From positions 53,865-117,864 of the forward strand of contig JAUHYW010000024.1 of assembly GCA_030426085.1 (NCBI GenBank): a stretch of DNA of 64,000 bases, given 5' to 3'. Position numbers and translations under genes: made by a program. Below the pieces are notes generated by a model that worked only from the letters and a program-made list of their open reading frames with translations, made no database searches and was not told the DNA's origin. This DNA is from a bacterium (GTDB taxonomy: Bacteria; Myxococcota_A; Bradymonadia; UBA7976; UBA1532). Below, one piece after another: positions 16,461 through 25,060 of this stretch (the stretch's first letter is position 1; every line of letters begins with the position of its first letter).

Positions 16461-17395
16461 TTGATCAGGTACTCGAGGTTGGTGGGGCGGCCGCGCCGCT
16501 CGACTTCCAAGTTCACGTTGTCGGAGTTCTTGAGCTGCTCGTAGAGCTCGAGGGCCTTGGTCGGGCTGGTGACCTCTTCGCCGTTGACCGACTTGAGCAC
16601 GTCGCCCGAGCGGACCCCGATGTGGCTGTAGAGGCTGCCCGGGCGCACGCCCACGATCTTGAAGCCCTGGGGCTTGCCGTCGCGGTAGTGGGGGATGACC
16701 CGCGCCTGCCGGGAGAGCTTGCCGAGGTCATCGAGCTGCTCGTTGAGCATGCCCCGATCGATCTCGTAGGTGTTCTTGCCGACCTTCTTGACCCCGTCCT
16801 TGATGTCGTCGCTCGCCTTGCTGCGGGAGGTGATGGGGCGGCGGGACGGTGTGCGGCGCTTGCTCTTGGGGTCGTCGAGGTCGACGCACCCGAAGCGGCC
16901 GCCGCTCGCCAGCACCAGCCGCTCGCGATAGATGGCCATCACCTTGTGCCCGTCGATGTCCTGCCCGATGCGCACGATGCGGTCGCCGTCGCCGGTCTCG
17001 ACCGCGGCCATCGACCAGTCGACCGGCTCGGCCTCCATGGTCGCGAGCAGCGAGATGCCGCTCTCGCTCTTGTCGCAGGGGGCCGGCGGGGGCCCGGGCA
17101 CCGCGTTCGGATCGATCTCGGGGGTCTCCTCGACCTCCGGCTCGTCGCTCGGCTCCTCCGGCTCGGGGGGGTCGGAGTTGAACAGGTTGCGGTTGATGAT
17201 GGACTGCGCCCAATCCTCGGCGCGGCGGCGGTCGGCGGCGTCGGCCTTGACCTCCTCCGGGGCGGCGATGGTGGTCGGCAGCGCGGCGATGCGCGCGGCG
17301 ACGTGGTTGTTGGCCGCCTTGGCCGCCAGCCACGCCAGCGCCGCGAGCAGCGCCAGGTTGACCACCCAGAAGTATCGTTTGACCAGGCTCTCCAT
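16457..17395 (-). CDS. gspC: Type II secretion protein GspC (PDZ domain)
   Basis: A 312-aa bitopic inner-membrane protein that links the platform to the secretin. It has one transmembrane helix near 8-27 (YFWVVNLALLAALAWLAAKA), the short conserved GspC box (WAQSIINRNLFNS, about 63-75), a Pro/Glu-rich linker and the homology region (GISLLATMEAEPVDWSMAAVE). The C-terminal PDZ domain is at about 225-310 (FKIVGVRPGSLYSHIGVRSG, then DVLKSVNGEEV). It is the first gene of the gspC-N operon. The 194 bases upstream, after the NtrC-family regulator gene, hold a TGGCACG element and TGTCA repeats that could be regulatory. Confidence 0.93.
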   Translation of the reverse strand: MESLVKRYFWVVNLALLAALAWLAAKAANNHVAARIAALPTTIAAPEEVKADAADRRRAEDWAQSIINRNLFNSDPPEPEEPSDEPEVEETPEIDPNAVPGPPPAPCDKSESGISLLATMEAEPVDWSMAAVETGDGDRIVRIGQDIDGHKVMAIYRERLVLASGGRFGCVDLDDPKSKRRTPSRRPITSRSKASDDIKDGVKKVGKNTYEIDRGMLNEQLDDLGKLSRQARVIPHYRDGKPQGFKIVGVRPGSLYSHIGVRSGDVLKSVNGEEVTSPTKALELYEQLKNSDNVNLEVERRGRPTNLEYLIK

Positions 17396-17511
17396 CGGGC
17401 TTCCGTCGGCCGGGGCTTCGGTGCGCTGACAGCAATAATCGTACCGGAATCATGGGAGGCCCCGCAGGGCCCGGCGGCCGGACGCGCTGCACAATCCGCG
17501 GCCCCCCGAGG

Positions 17512-17528
17512 TGCATTCCGGCGTGCCA
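17512..17528 (-). promoter_or_regulatory. Possible sigma-54-like element upstream of gspC
   Basis: On the minus strand, reading towards gspC, the bases are TGGCACGCCGGAATGCA. The -24 half (TGGCACG) matches the sigma-54 consensus exactly and a GC follows for the -12 half. The gap between the GG and GC is 11 bases instead of the strict 10, and the -12 half reads AATGC, not TTGC. The NtrC-family gene immediately upstream makes such a promoter plausible, but the spacing argues against it. Confidence 0.2.
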
Positions 17529-17531
17529 TTT

Positions 17532-17577
17532 TGTCAATCGCGGCCGGTGTCCCCCGACGTGGCTGTCAATTTGTCAG
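17532..17577. repeat. TGTCA direct repeats between regulator and gspC
   Basis: The stretch between the NtrC-family stop and gspC holds three copies of TGTCA in one orientation: in TTTTGTCAATC near 17532, then TGTCAATTTGTCA near 17563-17575. Close spacing of the last two is operator-like. The three copies are in a gap of 194 bases that contains no gene. No protein is known to bind them. Confidence 0.3.
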
Positions 17578-17589
17578 GTCGGGCGCGGC

Positions 17590-18939
17590 TCAGGTGTCGA
17601 TCTTGCGGTAGATGGTGCGGGTGGCGATGCCGAGGAGCTGCGCCGCCCGCTTCTTGTCCCCGTCGGTGAAGCGCAGCGTCTCGCGGATGACCCGCCGCTC
17701 GATCTCTTCGAGCGGCGTGCCGAGCGGGATGTGGAGCTGCTGCGCCGCCCGGTCGTGGCGCACGATGGTCTCGGGCAGGTCGTCCTCGTCGATCACCGGC
17801 GCCCGGGCGAGCACCACCGAGCGCTCGATGGTGTTCTCGAGCTCGCGCACGTTGCCCGGCCAGGCGTAGTCGACGAGCCGGGCGATGGCCTTGGCCGACA
17901 GCCCCTCGACCGCCTTGTGGTGCTTCTCGGCGTACAGCCGCAGGAAGTGGTCGGCGAGCAGCGGCACGTCGTCCGGCCGGGCCCGCAGCGGGGGCAGCGT
18001 GATCGGGATGACGTTGAGCCGATAGTAGAGGTCCTCCCGGAAGTCGCCCGACTGCACCGCCGCCCCGAGGTCGAGGTTGGTGGCGGCGATGATGCGGCAG
18101 TCGGCGTGCAGCGTCTGGTGCCCGCCGACCCGCTCGAACTCCCCCGATTGCAGCACCCGCAGCAGCTTGACCTGTACGTGGGGGGCGAGCTCGCCGATCT
18201 CGTCGAGGAAGAGCGTGCCCCCGTGGGCCCGGCTGAAGCGCCCGTCGCGGGTGGAGTGGGCCCCGGTGTAGGCCCCCTTCTCGGCCCCGAACAGCTCGGC
18301 CTCGATGATGGTCTCGGGCAGCGCGCCGCAGTTGACCGCCACGCACGGGCCGTCGGCCCGGGGCGAGAGGCGGTGGATGGCCCGGGCGAACAGCTCCTTG
18401 CCGGTGCCGCTCTCCCCCATCAGCAGCACGGTGGCCGTCGACGGGGCCGCCTGGCGGGCGATGTCGAGCACCCGCCGCAGCGCGGGGGCCTTGCCGATGA
18501 TGCCCCCGGTGCGGGCGCTCGACTCCCGGGCGTCGGCGAGCTGCGCCTTGAGCGCCCGGTTCTCGGCGAGCAGGGTGACCTTCTCGAGCGCCCGGGTCAC
18601 CACCCGCTCGATCTGGGCCCGACGGAACGGCTTGGTCACGAAGTCGTAGGCCCCCTTGCGCATCGCCTCGACCGCCCGCTCGATGGTGCCGTAGGCGGTC
18701 ATCAGGATGACCTCGGTGTCGGGGGCGATGGCCTTGACGTTCTCGAGCAGCTCGGTGCCGCTCATCTGGGGCATCATCAGGTCGGTCAACAGCACCTGCA
18801 CCGGGGTCGTGCGCACCTGTTCGAGGGCCTCCTTGCCGCTGGTGGCCGGCAGGGCCCGCAGGTCGAGCCGCTCGAAGATGCGCACGAGGCTGGCGAGGTT
18901 GGAGGCGTCGTCGTCGACGACGAGCACGGTGGGTTTCAT
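17590..18939 (-). CDS. NtrC-family sigma-54-dependent response regulator
   Basis: A 449-aa bacterial enhancer-binding protein with all three domains. The receiver (1-120) has the acidic pair VVDDD, the phospho-acceptor Asp53 in LLTDLMMP, and the conserved TAYG and TKPF. The AAA+ core has Walker A GESGTGKE (about 170), the sigma-54 contact loop GAYTGA (a normal variant of GAFTGA), Walker B GTLFLDEIGEL and the sensor RLNVIPI. The Fis-type helix-turn-helix ends the protein (DKKRAAQLLGIATRTIYRKI). It activates sigma-54 promoters when phosphorylated. No histidine kinase gene lies nearby. The secretion operon follows 194 bases downstream on the same strand and is a candidate target. Confidence 0.94.
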   Translation of the reverse strand: MKPTVLVVDDDASNLASLVRIFERLDLRALPATSGKEALEQVRTTPVQVLLTDLMMPQMSGTELLENVKAIAPDTEVILMTAYGTIERAVEAMRKGAYDFVTKPFRRAQIERVVTRALEKVTLLAENRALKAQLADARESSARTGGIIGKAPALRRVLDIARQAAPSTATVLLMGESGTGKELFARAIHRLSPRADGPCVAVNCGALPETIIEAELFGAEKGAYTGAHSTRDGRFSRAHGGTLFLDEIGELAPHVQVKLLRVLQSGEFERVGGHQTLHADCRIIAATNLDLGAAVQSGDFREDLYYRLNVIPITLPPLRARPDDVPLLADHFLRLYAEKHHKAVEGLSAKAIARLVDYAWPGNVRELENTIERSVVLARAPVIDEDDLPETIVRHDRAAQQLHIPLGTPLEEIERRVIRETLRFTDGDKKRAAQLLGIATRTIYRKIDT

Positions 18940-19059
18940 GGCGCACCTCGGGGCTCGCGGCGGGCGCGGCTGCTGACGCGCAGGGCCCCCCGACGGCAGC
19001 AGGGGTAGCAGGAATCGACCGCCGGGGACAACGGCGGGGATCGGCGGCGTTGACCCCCC

Positions 19060-22000
19060 ATGACACCAGGGTTACTCTCGCTGCCGGTGCAGAACCTCGT
19101 CTCATATATCGAAGGCCACCTCGACGAGCTGGTCGACGACCTGCTCCTGTCACTGCGGGAGGTCGATCCGGCGGTGCGCGACGCCGAGGCGACCCGGGTG
19201 CAGATGGGCATGCGCGAGGGGCTGTGGCACTTCACCCTCTTCGCCGAGTCCCGCGACCCGCAGCATCTCGAGGCGGGCTACGACGCGCTCACCGGCATCT
19301 GGCGCGCGGAGCGCCTGCGGCCGTCGACCCTCGTGCGCACCCTGTGCCAGTTCGAGGATCTGGTGGTCATCCGGGCCCAGGGGCTCTACCTCGACCCCGA
19401 CGACTTCATCGACGCGATGCGCGCGCTGCGGGCGGTGACCCGGGAGACCCTGGCGATCTTCTGCGACCGGCTGGCCTCCGCGAGCAGCCCGCTGTCGACG
19501 AGCCCCGGCGACGCCGGCGCTTCGACGATGAGCGACCGCCGGGGGCGCATCGACCCGGCCAGCGCCCGGGCGCTCGTCGAGCAGCTCGCCCGGGTCCGCC
19601 CGGTGGGCCGCAGCGACGAGCTGCGCCAGGTCTGGGCCCGGCTGCGGGTGGTGACCTCGCTGGAGGGCGGGCACCAGGTGGTGGGCATCAAGGCCCCCGA
19701 CGGCTTCGGCAAGTCGACGCTGGTGTCGACCTTCCTCGACCGGGTCGAGCGGCAGATCGAGGGCCCGCCGTCGGTGCTGCGGGTGCGGGTGCCCCGGCTC
19801 TTCGACCTTCCGAGCTGGCCGGTGGCGGCGCTCGTGCGCGAGGCCTTCGGGCTGACGCTCGGCGGGCGGGACAGCGCCGAGCGGGTGCGCCACGGGCTGG
19901 AGCGGCTCAGCGATCTGGCGCCCGCCCTGCCGGTGGATCACGACGCGCTGATCGAGGGCGCCCCCCACCTCGCCCGGCTGCTGGGGCTCGAGGCCGAGGG
20001 CTGGGGCGCGCCGGACGTCGGCCGGGCCGGCCGGGTCGGCCGCCGCCGGGCGCTGGTCTCGCTGTTCGAGGCCCTGTCGCTGCAAGCCCGCCAGCAGACC
20101 CGGGGGCCGCTGTTCATCGTCATCGAAGACGCCGGCGAGATGGACGGCCCCTCGTGGGACATCCTCAAGCACCTGCTCGAGCGGGTGCGCCCGGTGGCCC
20201 CGCTGATGGTGCTGCTGACCTACGACGCCCGGTTCAGCGTGCCCCCCAGCCTGACCCGCTCGCCGGCCTTCACCGAGGTGCCGCTGCAGCCGTTCGACAT
20301 GAACGAGGGCGAGCAGCTCATCGACGCGATGCTCTCGCCCAACCAGCTCGACGAGCAGACCCGGCTGCGGCTGCACGCCGGCACCCAGAGCTCGCCGCTG
20401 CTGCTGCACGAGGCCATCCGCCAGCTCGTCTACGACGGGGTCATCGGCCTCGACGGCGACCGCTGGCTCGAGATCACCCGGCTGCCCGAGGGCGAGATCG
20501 GTGACCTCTCGGGCATCGTCGGCCGGCGGCGGGCGCTGCTGACCCCGCTGGCGGCCGAGGTGCTCGAGATCCTGACGGTGATCGAAGACACCGCCGACGC
20601 CGAGGTCTTCGACGCGGTGCTCGAGCGGCGGGGCATCGGCGCCGATGGGCGCGACCGGGCGGTCACCGAGCTGCTCGAGCGGGGGCTGGTCGACAACGCG
20701 ATGGTCTTCGGGCTGCCGGTGCCCCGCTCGCGCCACCCGCTGGTGCGCGACGAGCTGTACCGCCAGATGAGCGTCGAGCAGCGGCGGGCGATCCACGAGG
20801 ACACCGGCGAGGTCTTCGGCGAGCTGCCCGGCTCGAGCGCCTTCCCCTCGCTGGCCGCGGGTCACTTCGCGCTCGCCCGGCGGCCCCTGCGGGCGCTGAC
20901 CGGCCTGCTCGACGGCATCGACCGCTGCCTCGAGACCCAGGAGCTGACCGGCGCGCTCGACCTGTGCAGCCAGGCGCTGAGCCTGCTCAACAGCGCCCCC
21001 CGCGAGGATCAGGACGAGCTGCTCTACCGGGTCCTGCTGCGCCGGGAGCGGATCTATGCGCTGCTGGGACACCAGGATCTGCGGCGGCAGGACTTCGCCC
21101 AGCTCGACGGGCTCGTCGAGCGGGTGGGCACGCCCGAGGAGCGCGAGGCGCTCGCGCTGCGGCGGGCGGGTATGACGGTCCTCGGCGGCGAGCACGACGC
21201 CGCCGAGGAGATGCTGGCCGACTTCATCGGGGCCTCGGAGCCCGAGCAGGCGGCCCGGGTCCGGCTGGCGCTGGCGGTCAACTACTGGCAGCAGGGGCAC
21301 GGCGGGGAGGCGACCCTCTACGTCGAGGAGGCGCTGCGCGAGGCGGCCGTCCTGCGCCCGGCGACCCGGGGGCGGCTGCTGATGGTGCTGGCCCGCATCC
21401 GGGCGGCGGACGGCCAGCTCGAGGAGGCGCTGCACCACGCCTTCGAGGCGTGGCGCGGGCTCCGGGTGGCCGGTGATCTGCTCGGCGAGGGGCTGGCGGT
21501 GGCCTGGATCGCCGAGATCTTCTGGATCCGGGGCCGGCTGCTGGACGCCGACGCGCTGCTGCGGCGGGCCGAGGCGCTGCTGGCCGAGGTCGAGGAGCCC
21601 CGGGCCCGCATGCGGGTGCTGCTGCGGCTGGCTCAGCTCCACGCGCTGTTCGGCGACTTCGAAGAGGCCGGCGCGCTGTATGGCGAGGTGCTCGACGGCA
21701 CCGACAAGCAGCGCGACCGCCTGCTGCACGCCGAGGCGATCATCGGCCAGGGGCGCATCCTGGTGCACCGGGGGCGGCTCGAAGAGGCCACCTCGCTGCT
21801 CGGCACCTGCCTCAAGGAGCTGGGCGGGCGCAAGGCGGTGCGCGAGCCGCTGTACGTCGACACGCTGCTGGCGCTGGCCACCAACCTCGCGCTGTCGGCC
21901 AAGGGCGAGAAGCTCATCGGCGGCGGGCTGCGCTACGCCGAGGAGGCCGCCGCCCGGGCGGCCGAGATCGAGCACCACGAGGGGCTCGTGCGGGCGCTGG

Positions 22001-22347
22001 TGATCCAGCTCCGGGGGCTGATGGTGCTCGACCGGGCGGCCGAGGCGGTCGAGCGGCTGCCCGAGCTGATCCAGGCCACCCGGGTCGCGCTCGACGCCCA
22101 GCCCCGCTTCGCCCGGCTGCTGGCCGAGGTCGAGCTGTGCCGCCACATGGTGCACAAGTCGATGGGCGACAACGCGCGGGCGGCCGAGGCCGCCGAGCGG
22201 GCGTGGGGCGAGCTGTCCCGCCAGCTCGAGGCGCTGCGCGGGTCGGGCTACGAGCGCGGGTTCCTGAGCAACATCATCCCCCACCGGGAGATCGTGCAGG
22301 CGGTGGGCGACCGCCCCGAGCTGCGCGGCCTGCGGCTCGACGGGTGA
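19060..22347 (+). CDS. Large AAA/STAND-like ATPase with helical repeats
   Basis: A 1095-aa protein with three parts. Residues 1-140 are all-helical (LVSYIEGHLDELVDDLLLSL, then GLWHFTLFAESRDP and LYLDPDDFIDAMRALRAVTR) and recall RsbR-type N-terminal sensor domains, though I cannot assign a family. About 185-520 is a P-loop ATPase: Walker A GFGKSTLVSTFL with Lys218, Walker B LFIVIEDAGEMD with Glu356-Asp357, then LLEHVRPVAPLMVLL-like sensor strands and a winged-helix-like segment. The rest (about 600-1090) is TPR-like helical repeat sequence. This resembles signalling ATPases of the MalT/AAA_16 type without a recognisable DNA-binding end. The start has only a weak Shine-Dalgarno; a GTG at 19087 is an alternative. 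It is transcribed divergently from the NtrC-family gene. Confidence 0.8.
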   Translation: MTPGLLSLPVQNLVSYIEGHLDELVDDLLLSLREVDPAVRDAEATRVQMGMREGLWHFTLFAESRDPQHLEAGYDALTGIWRAERLRPSTLVRTLCQFEDLVVIRAQGLYLDPDDFIDAMRALRAVTRETLAIFCDRLASASSPLSTSPGDAGASTMSDRRGRIDPASARALVEQLARVRPVGRSDELRQVWARLRVVTSLEGGHQVVGIKAPDGFGKSTLVSTFLDRVERQIEGPPSVLRVRVPRLFDLPSWPVAALVREAFGLTLGGRDSAERVRHGLERLSDLAPALPVDHDALIEGAPHLARLLGLEAEGWGAPDVGRAGRVGRRRALVSLFEALSLQARQQTRGPLFIVIEDAGEMDGPSWDILKHLLERVRPVAPLMVLLTYDARFSVPPSLTRSPAFTEVPLQPFDMNEGEQLIDAMLSPNQLDEQTRLRLHAGTQSSPLLLHEAIRQLVYDGVIGLDGDRWLEITRLPEGEIGDLSGIVGRRRALLTPLAAEVLEILTVIEDTADAEVFDAVLERRGIGADGRDRAVTELLERGLVDNAMVFGLPVPRSRHPLVRDELYRQMSVEQRRAIHEDTGEVFGELPGSSAFPSLAAGHFALARRPLRALTGLLDGIDRCLETQELTGALDLCSQALSLLNSAPREDQDELLYRVLLRRERIYALLGHQDLRRQDFAQLDGLVERVGTPEEREALALRRAGMTVLGGEHDAAEEMLADFIGASEPEQAARVRLALAVNYWQQGHGGEATLYVEEALREAAVLRPATRGRLLMVLARIRAADGQLEEALHHAFEAWRGLRVAGDLLGEGLAVAWIAEIFWIRGRLLDADALLRRAEALLAEVEEPRARMRVLLRLAQLHALFGDFEEAGALYGEVLDGTDKQRDRLLHAEAIIGQGRILVHRGRLEEATSLLGTCLKELGGRKAVREPLYVDTLLALATNLALSAKGEKLIGGGLRYAEEAAARAAEIEHHEGLVRALVIQLRGLMVLDRAAEAVERLPELIQATRVALDAQPRFARLLAEVELCRHMVHKSMGDNARAAEAAERAWGELSRQLEALRGSGYERGFLSNIIPHREIVQAVGDRPELRGLRLDG

Positions 22348-22451
22348 CGTCGGCGTCCCCGTCGAACACGTCCGGCCCGCGGGACGGATGATCCCGGCGC
22401 CCGGCGGCGCTATGCTGGGCACAGAGTCAGGGCCGCGCGCAGGAGTACACC

Positions 22452-24821
22452 ATGGCCGACGACCGCGAACTGCCCCCGATCGCGCTCGATCCGCTGGCCG
22501 GGCTGCGAGCCGCCCGCGCGTCGTGGAGCGGCGGCGAGGCGCTCGACGCGACGCTGGACGCCCTCGAAGGCCCGCTGGGCCAGAGCTTCCTGCTCGACCA
22601 GCCCAACGTCGCCGGCATGGGGGTCGCCGCCTGGGGCCTGTCGACCTTCGAGCCCGCCATCGGTGATCCCGAGGCCGCCGCCCGGCGCATGGTCGGCCGC
22701 CGGGGCCCGCTGAGCGACCTGCTCGGCCCGGAGGACGAGGCGGCCCGCGACAGCCGGGACGACCCCGACGCCCTGACCCGGGGCGCCGATCTGCTCGACG
22801 CCCTCCAGACGCTCGACGCCGCCGCCGAGCAGCTCGACCCCCGAGCGCCGCTCGAGGTGCACGAGCGGGTCGACGGCCTGCGGCGGGCGGTGCAGCGGCG
22901 GCTGACCGAAGAGGCCCGGCTCTCCCCCACCCTGCGGCATCACCTGCGCGGCGAGCCCGATCGGGCGACCCTCGCCCGTCGGCTGCGGGGCGGGACGGTC
23001 CCCCAGGCGCCGGACGAGCCGACCCCCGAACTGCCGCGGGTGCTGCGCCCGCCCCGGCCGGCCCCCGAGGCCCCCTACGCCGATTACACCGCCGCCCTCG
23101 ACGCCGCCGTGGCCCGGGAGCCGGAGGCCGAGGCCGCCGGGCTGGCGCCGCTGCGGGCCGAGATCCGCCGCGCCGCGCAGGCCGCCGTCGAGGCCGATCC
23201 GGAGAGCGCCGGCGGCCGGCGAGCGGTCGAGCGGGCCCGCCGGTTGATGGCCCGGGAGGTCGACCTGTCCGGCGGCGCGCTGGGCACCGCAGCCGGCCGC
23301 GAGATCGCCGAGCTGCGCCGGGCCCTGGTCGGCCGGCCCTCGACCCACGCCCGCCCGACGGCGCCCGAGGCCGGCGGGGTGCAGCCGGCGGAGGGGCTGC
23401 CCGAGATCCCGATCATGTCCAGCCGGGGCCCGAAGGCCCGGGTGGTGGGCTTCCTCGCGGCGGGCGAGGCGACCGAGGCGCTGGACCGCGAGCCGGGCTT
23501 CGTGCGGGTGCCCGCGCCCGGCCGCAAGCGCCCGGGCTGGGTGCGCGCCGATCTGCTGCGTGACTTCGAGGCGCAGGCCGCCGCCGAGGGGCTGATCTGG
23601 CCCGGCCCGCTGGGCGCGCCCGGGGTGCCCGGCCCTGCGGCGCCGGGCACCGGCGGGCGCCCATCCCCCGATCTGGCCCGGCTGGCGGCGCTGGTGGCCC
23701 GGGAGACCGGACGACCGCTCGACGAGCTGATGGCCGAGCTGGCCCGCCCGCTGGCGCCGGCCACGCCGCAGGCGCCCGAGGCCCCGAAGCCGGGCCGGCG
23801 CAAGGCGCGAGGGGCCGCGGCCCGCTCGGCGCCGGACGGCGGGGCCCCGATCTCGGTGGGTCGGGTGCAGATCGATGGCCTGGACGGCGCCGAGGCGCCC
23901 CAAGCGGCGGCGGTGCTGCAAGCGGCCCTGAGCGCGCTGCCCGCGGTGCTCGACGCCCGGCTGCGCGGTGATCCGGAGCGGGTGGCCCGCCTGCGTCGGG
24001 AGGGCGGCCGCCAGGGCGAGCTGAGCGTGCCGCTGCGCGTCGCGGGCGGCGGTGATCCCCAGGCCCGGGGGCGGGTGATCGCCGATCAGCTCGCCGACGC
24101 CCTGATCCGGTCCGGCGCCCGGCGCATCGAGACCTTGCGTCTGGGGGTCGAGGTGACCGCCGATCGGCTCGATCCGGCGGCGCTCTTCGACCAGCTCTCC
24201 CGCGGGGAGAGCGACGCGGTGGCCGAGACGCTGGCCGGCGAGCGCAAGACGCTCGACGGCACGGTGCAGGGGCGGCTGGCCCGCTTCTTCGGCCACGACT
24301 TCAAGGACGTCATGCTCTTCGCCGGCCCGATGGCCGCGGTGCTGGCCCGGGCCATCCAGGCCGAGGCCTTCACCCACGGCAAGCAGATCTTCTTCGACCC
24401 GGCCCGCTTCCGCCCCGACAGCGCGCGCGGCGAGGCGCTGCTGGCCCACGAGCTGACCCACACCCGGCAAGCCGACGACCGCGACGTGCGCATCAAGGAG
24501 GCCGAGGCGATGATCGCCGAGGCGGCCTACCTCGACTGGTTGCAGCCGGGCGGCGCGCCGCTGGCCTTCGACGCGCCGGAGGATCTGATCAACCTGCCCG
24601 AAGCCGCGGCGGCCTCCGAGGTGACCGGGGGCGCGCTGCGGGCCCGCAAGGGGCACACGACGATGGCCGGCGAGGGCGGCGCCCGGCTCGAGAAGTCCCG
24701 CATGGAGGAGCGCATCGAGCAGGTGCTCGAGGTGGTCCGCCGCAAGCTGCGCCAGAACGAGGACTGGGACGCCCAGCGCATCGGCAAGGTCGACAAGAGC
24801 CTCTTCGGCGGCATGACCTGA
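22452..24821 (+). CDS. DUF4157 (eCIS-core metalloprotease-like) protein
   Basis: A 789-aa protein. Most of it is Ala/Arg/Pro-rich helical sequence that I cannot assign. An SH3-like segment lies near 325-375 (RVVGFLAAGEATEALDREPG, then FVRVPAPG and PGWVRADLL). The best-supported domain is at about 605-675: VQGRLARFFGHDFKDVMLF, then LARAIQAEAFTHGKQIFFDP and LLAHELTHTRQ, the DUF4157/eCIS-core signature with HELTH at 666-670. This putative zinc protease domain is named for its frequent linkage to extracellular contractile injection system loci, often on effectors. No phage-tail-like genes lie in the window. AGGAG upstream supports the ATG. A 104-base gap separates it from the ATPase gene on the same strand. 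Confidence 0.8.
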   Translation: MADDRELPPIALDPLAGLRAARASWSGGEALDATLDALEGPLGQSFLLDQPNVAGMGVAAWGLSTFEPAIGDPEAAARRMVGRRGPLSDLLGPEDEAARDSRDDPDALTRGADLLDALQTLDAAAEQLDPRAPLEVHERVDGLRRAVQRRLTEEARLSPTLRHHLRGEPDRATLARRLRGGTVPQAPDEPTPELPRVLRPPRPAPEAPYADYTAALDAAVAREPEAEAAGLAPLRAEIRRAAQAAVEADPESAGGRRAVERARRLMAREVDLSGGALGTAAGREIAELRRALVGRPSTHARPTAPEAGGVQPAEGLPEIPIMSSRGPKARVVGFLAAGEATEALDREPGFVRVPAPGRKRPGWVRADLLRDFEAQAAAEGLIWPGPLGAPGVPGPAAPGTGGRPSPDLARLAALVARETGRPLDELMAELARPLAPATPQAPEAPKPGRRKARGAAARSAPDGGAPISVGRVQIDGLDGAEAPQAAAVLQAALSALPAVLDARLRGDPERVARLRREGGRQGELSVPLRVAGGGDPQARGRVIADQLADALIRSGARRIETLRLGVEVTADRLDPAALFDQLSRGESDAVAETLAGERKTLDGTVQGRLARFFGHDFKDVMLFAGPMAAVLARAIQAEAFTHGKQIFFDPARFRPDSARGEALLAHELTHTRQADDRDVRIKEAEAMIAEAAYLDWLQPGGAPLAFDAPEDLINLPEAAAASEVTGGALRARKGHTTMAGEGGARLEKSRMEERIEQVLEVVRRKLRQNEDWDAQRIGKVDKSLFGGMT

Positions 24822-24912
24822 GCCCGGGCGCGCGCCCTCCCCACCCATCCCCCGCCGGTCTGCCCCCGTGATCCGCCAGCGGTGCGCCCGCGATCCGCCG
24901 TCCGGACACCGG

Positions 24913-24945
24913 CCTGTTGCCATCCCGCCGCCCACCTGTTGCCAT
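24913..24945. repeat. Two 11-base direct repeats, 22 bases apart
   Basis: CCTGTTGCCAT occurs at 24913-24923 and again at 24935-24945. The 22-base spacing is two helical turns, an operator-like arrangement. They lie in the 239-base gap between the DUF4157 gene and the exported TPR gene, about 115-150 bases before the latter's start codon. The gap holds no gene that I can support. Confidence 0.4.
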
Positions 24946-24974
24946 ACTGAGCGCCGAGCGACCGAACACACCAG

Positions 24975-25002
24975 AAGCCCGCCCGAAGCGGCTTCCGGGC
25001 TT
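24975..25002. terminator. Hairpin without T-tract in the gap before the TPR gene
   Basis: AAGCCCG at 24975-24981 pairs with CGGGCTT at 24996-25002, and an inner GAAG/CTTC pair can extend the stem with a small bulge. No run of T follows. It could end transcripts from the DUF4157 gene or lie in the leader of the TPR gene 59 bases downstream. Function is uncertain. Confidence 0.3.
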
Positions 25003-25060
25003 GTCTCGCCGGGCCTGCTGGGCTACGCTCCGGCCCGGGCATGGACGAACGGAGGCCCCC

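Noticed and set aside
22348..22451. A possible terminator and promoter in the gap before the DUF4157 gene
   Set aside because: A CGTCC/GGACG pair and a TATGCT string are present, but both are too short to separate from chance in this base composition.
22410..24971. A minus-strand frame of 853 codons opposite the DUF4157 gene
   Set aside because: The plus-strand gene has the HELTH domain and a Shine-Dalgarno; the opposite frame has neither.
24917..25060. Upstream extension of the exported TPR gene
   Set aside because: It would put 48 unrelated Arg/Pro-rich residues before the signal peptide; the TTG at 25061 has a better Shine-Dalgarno.
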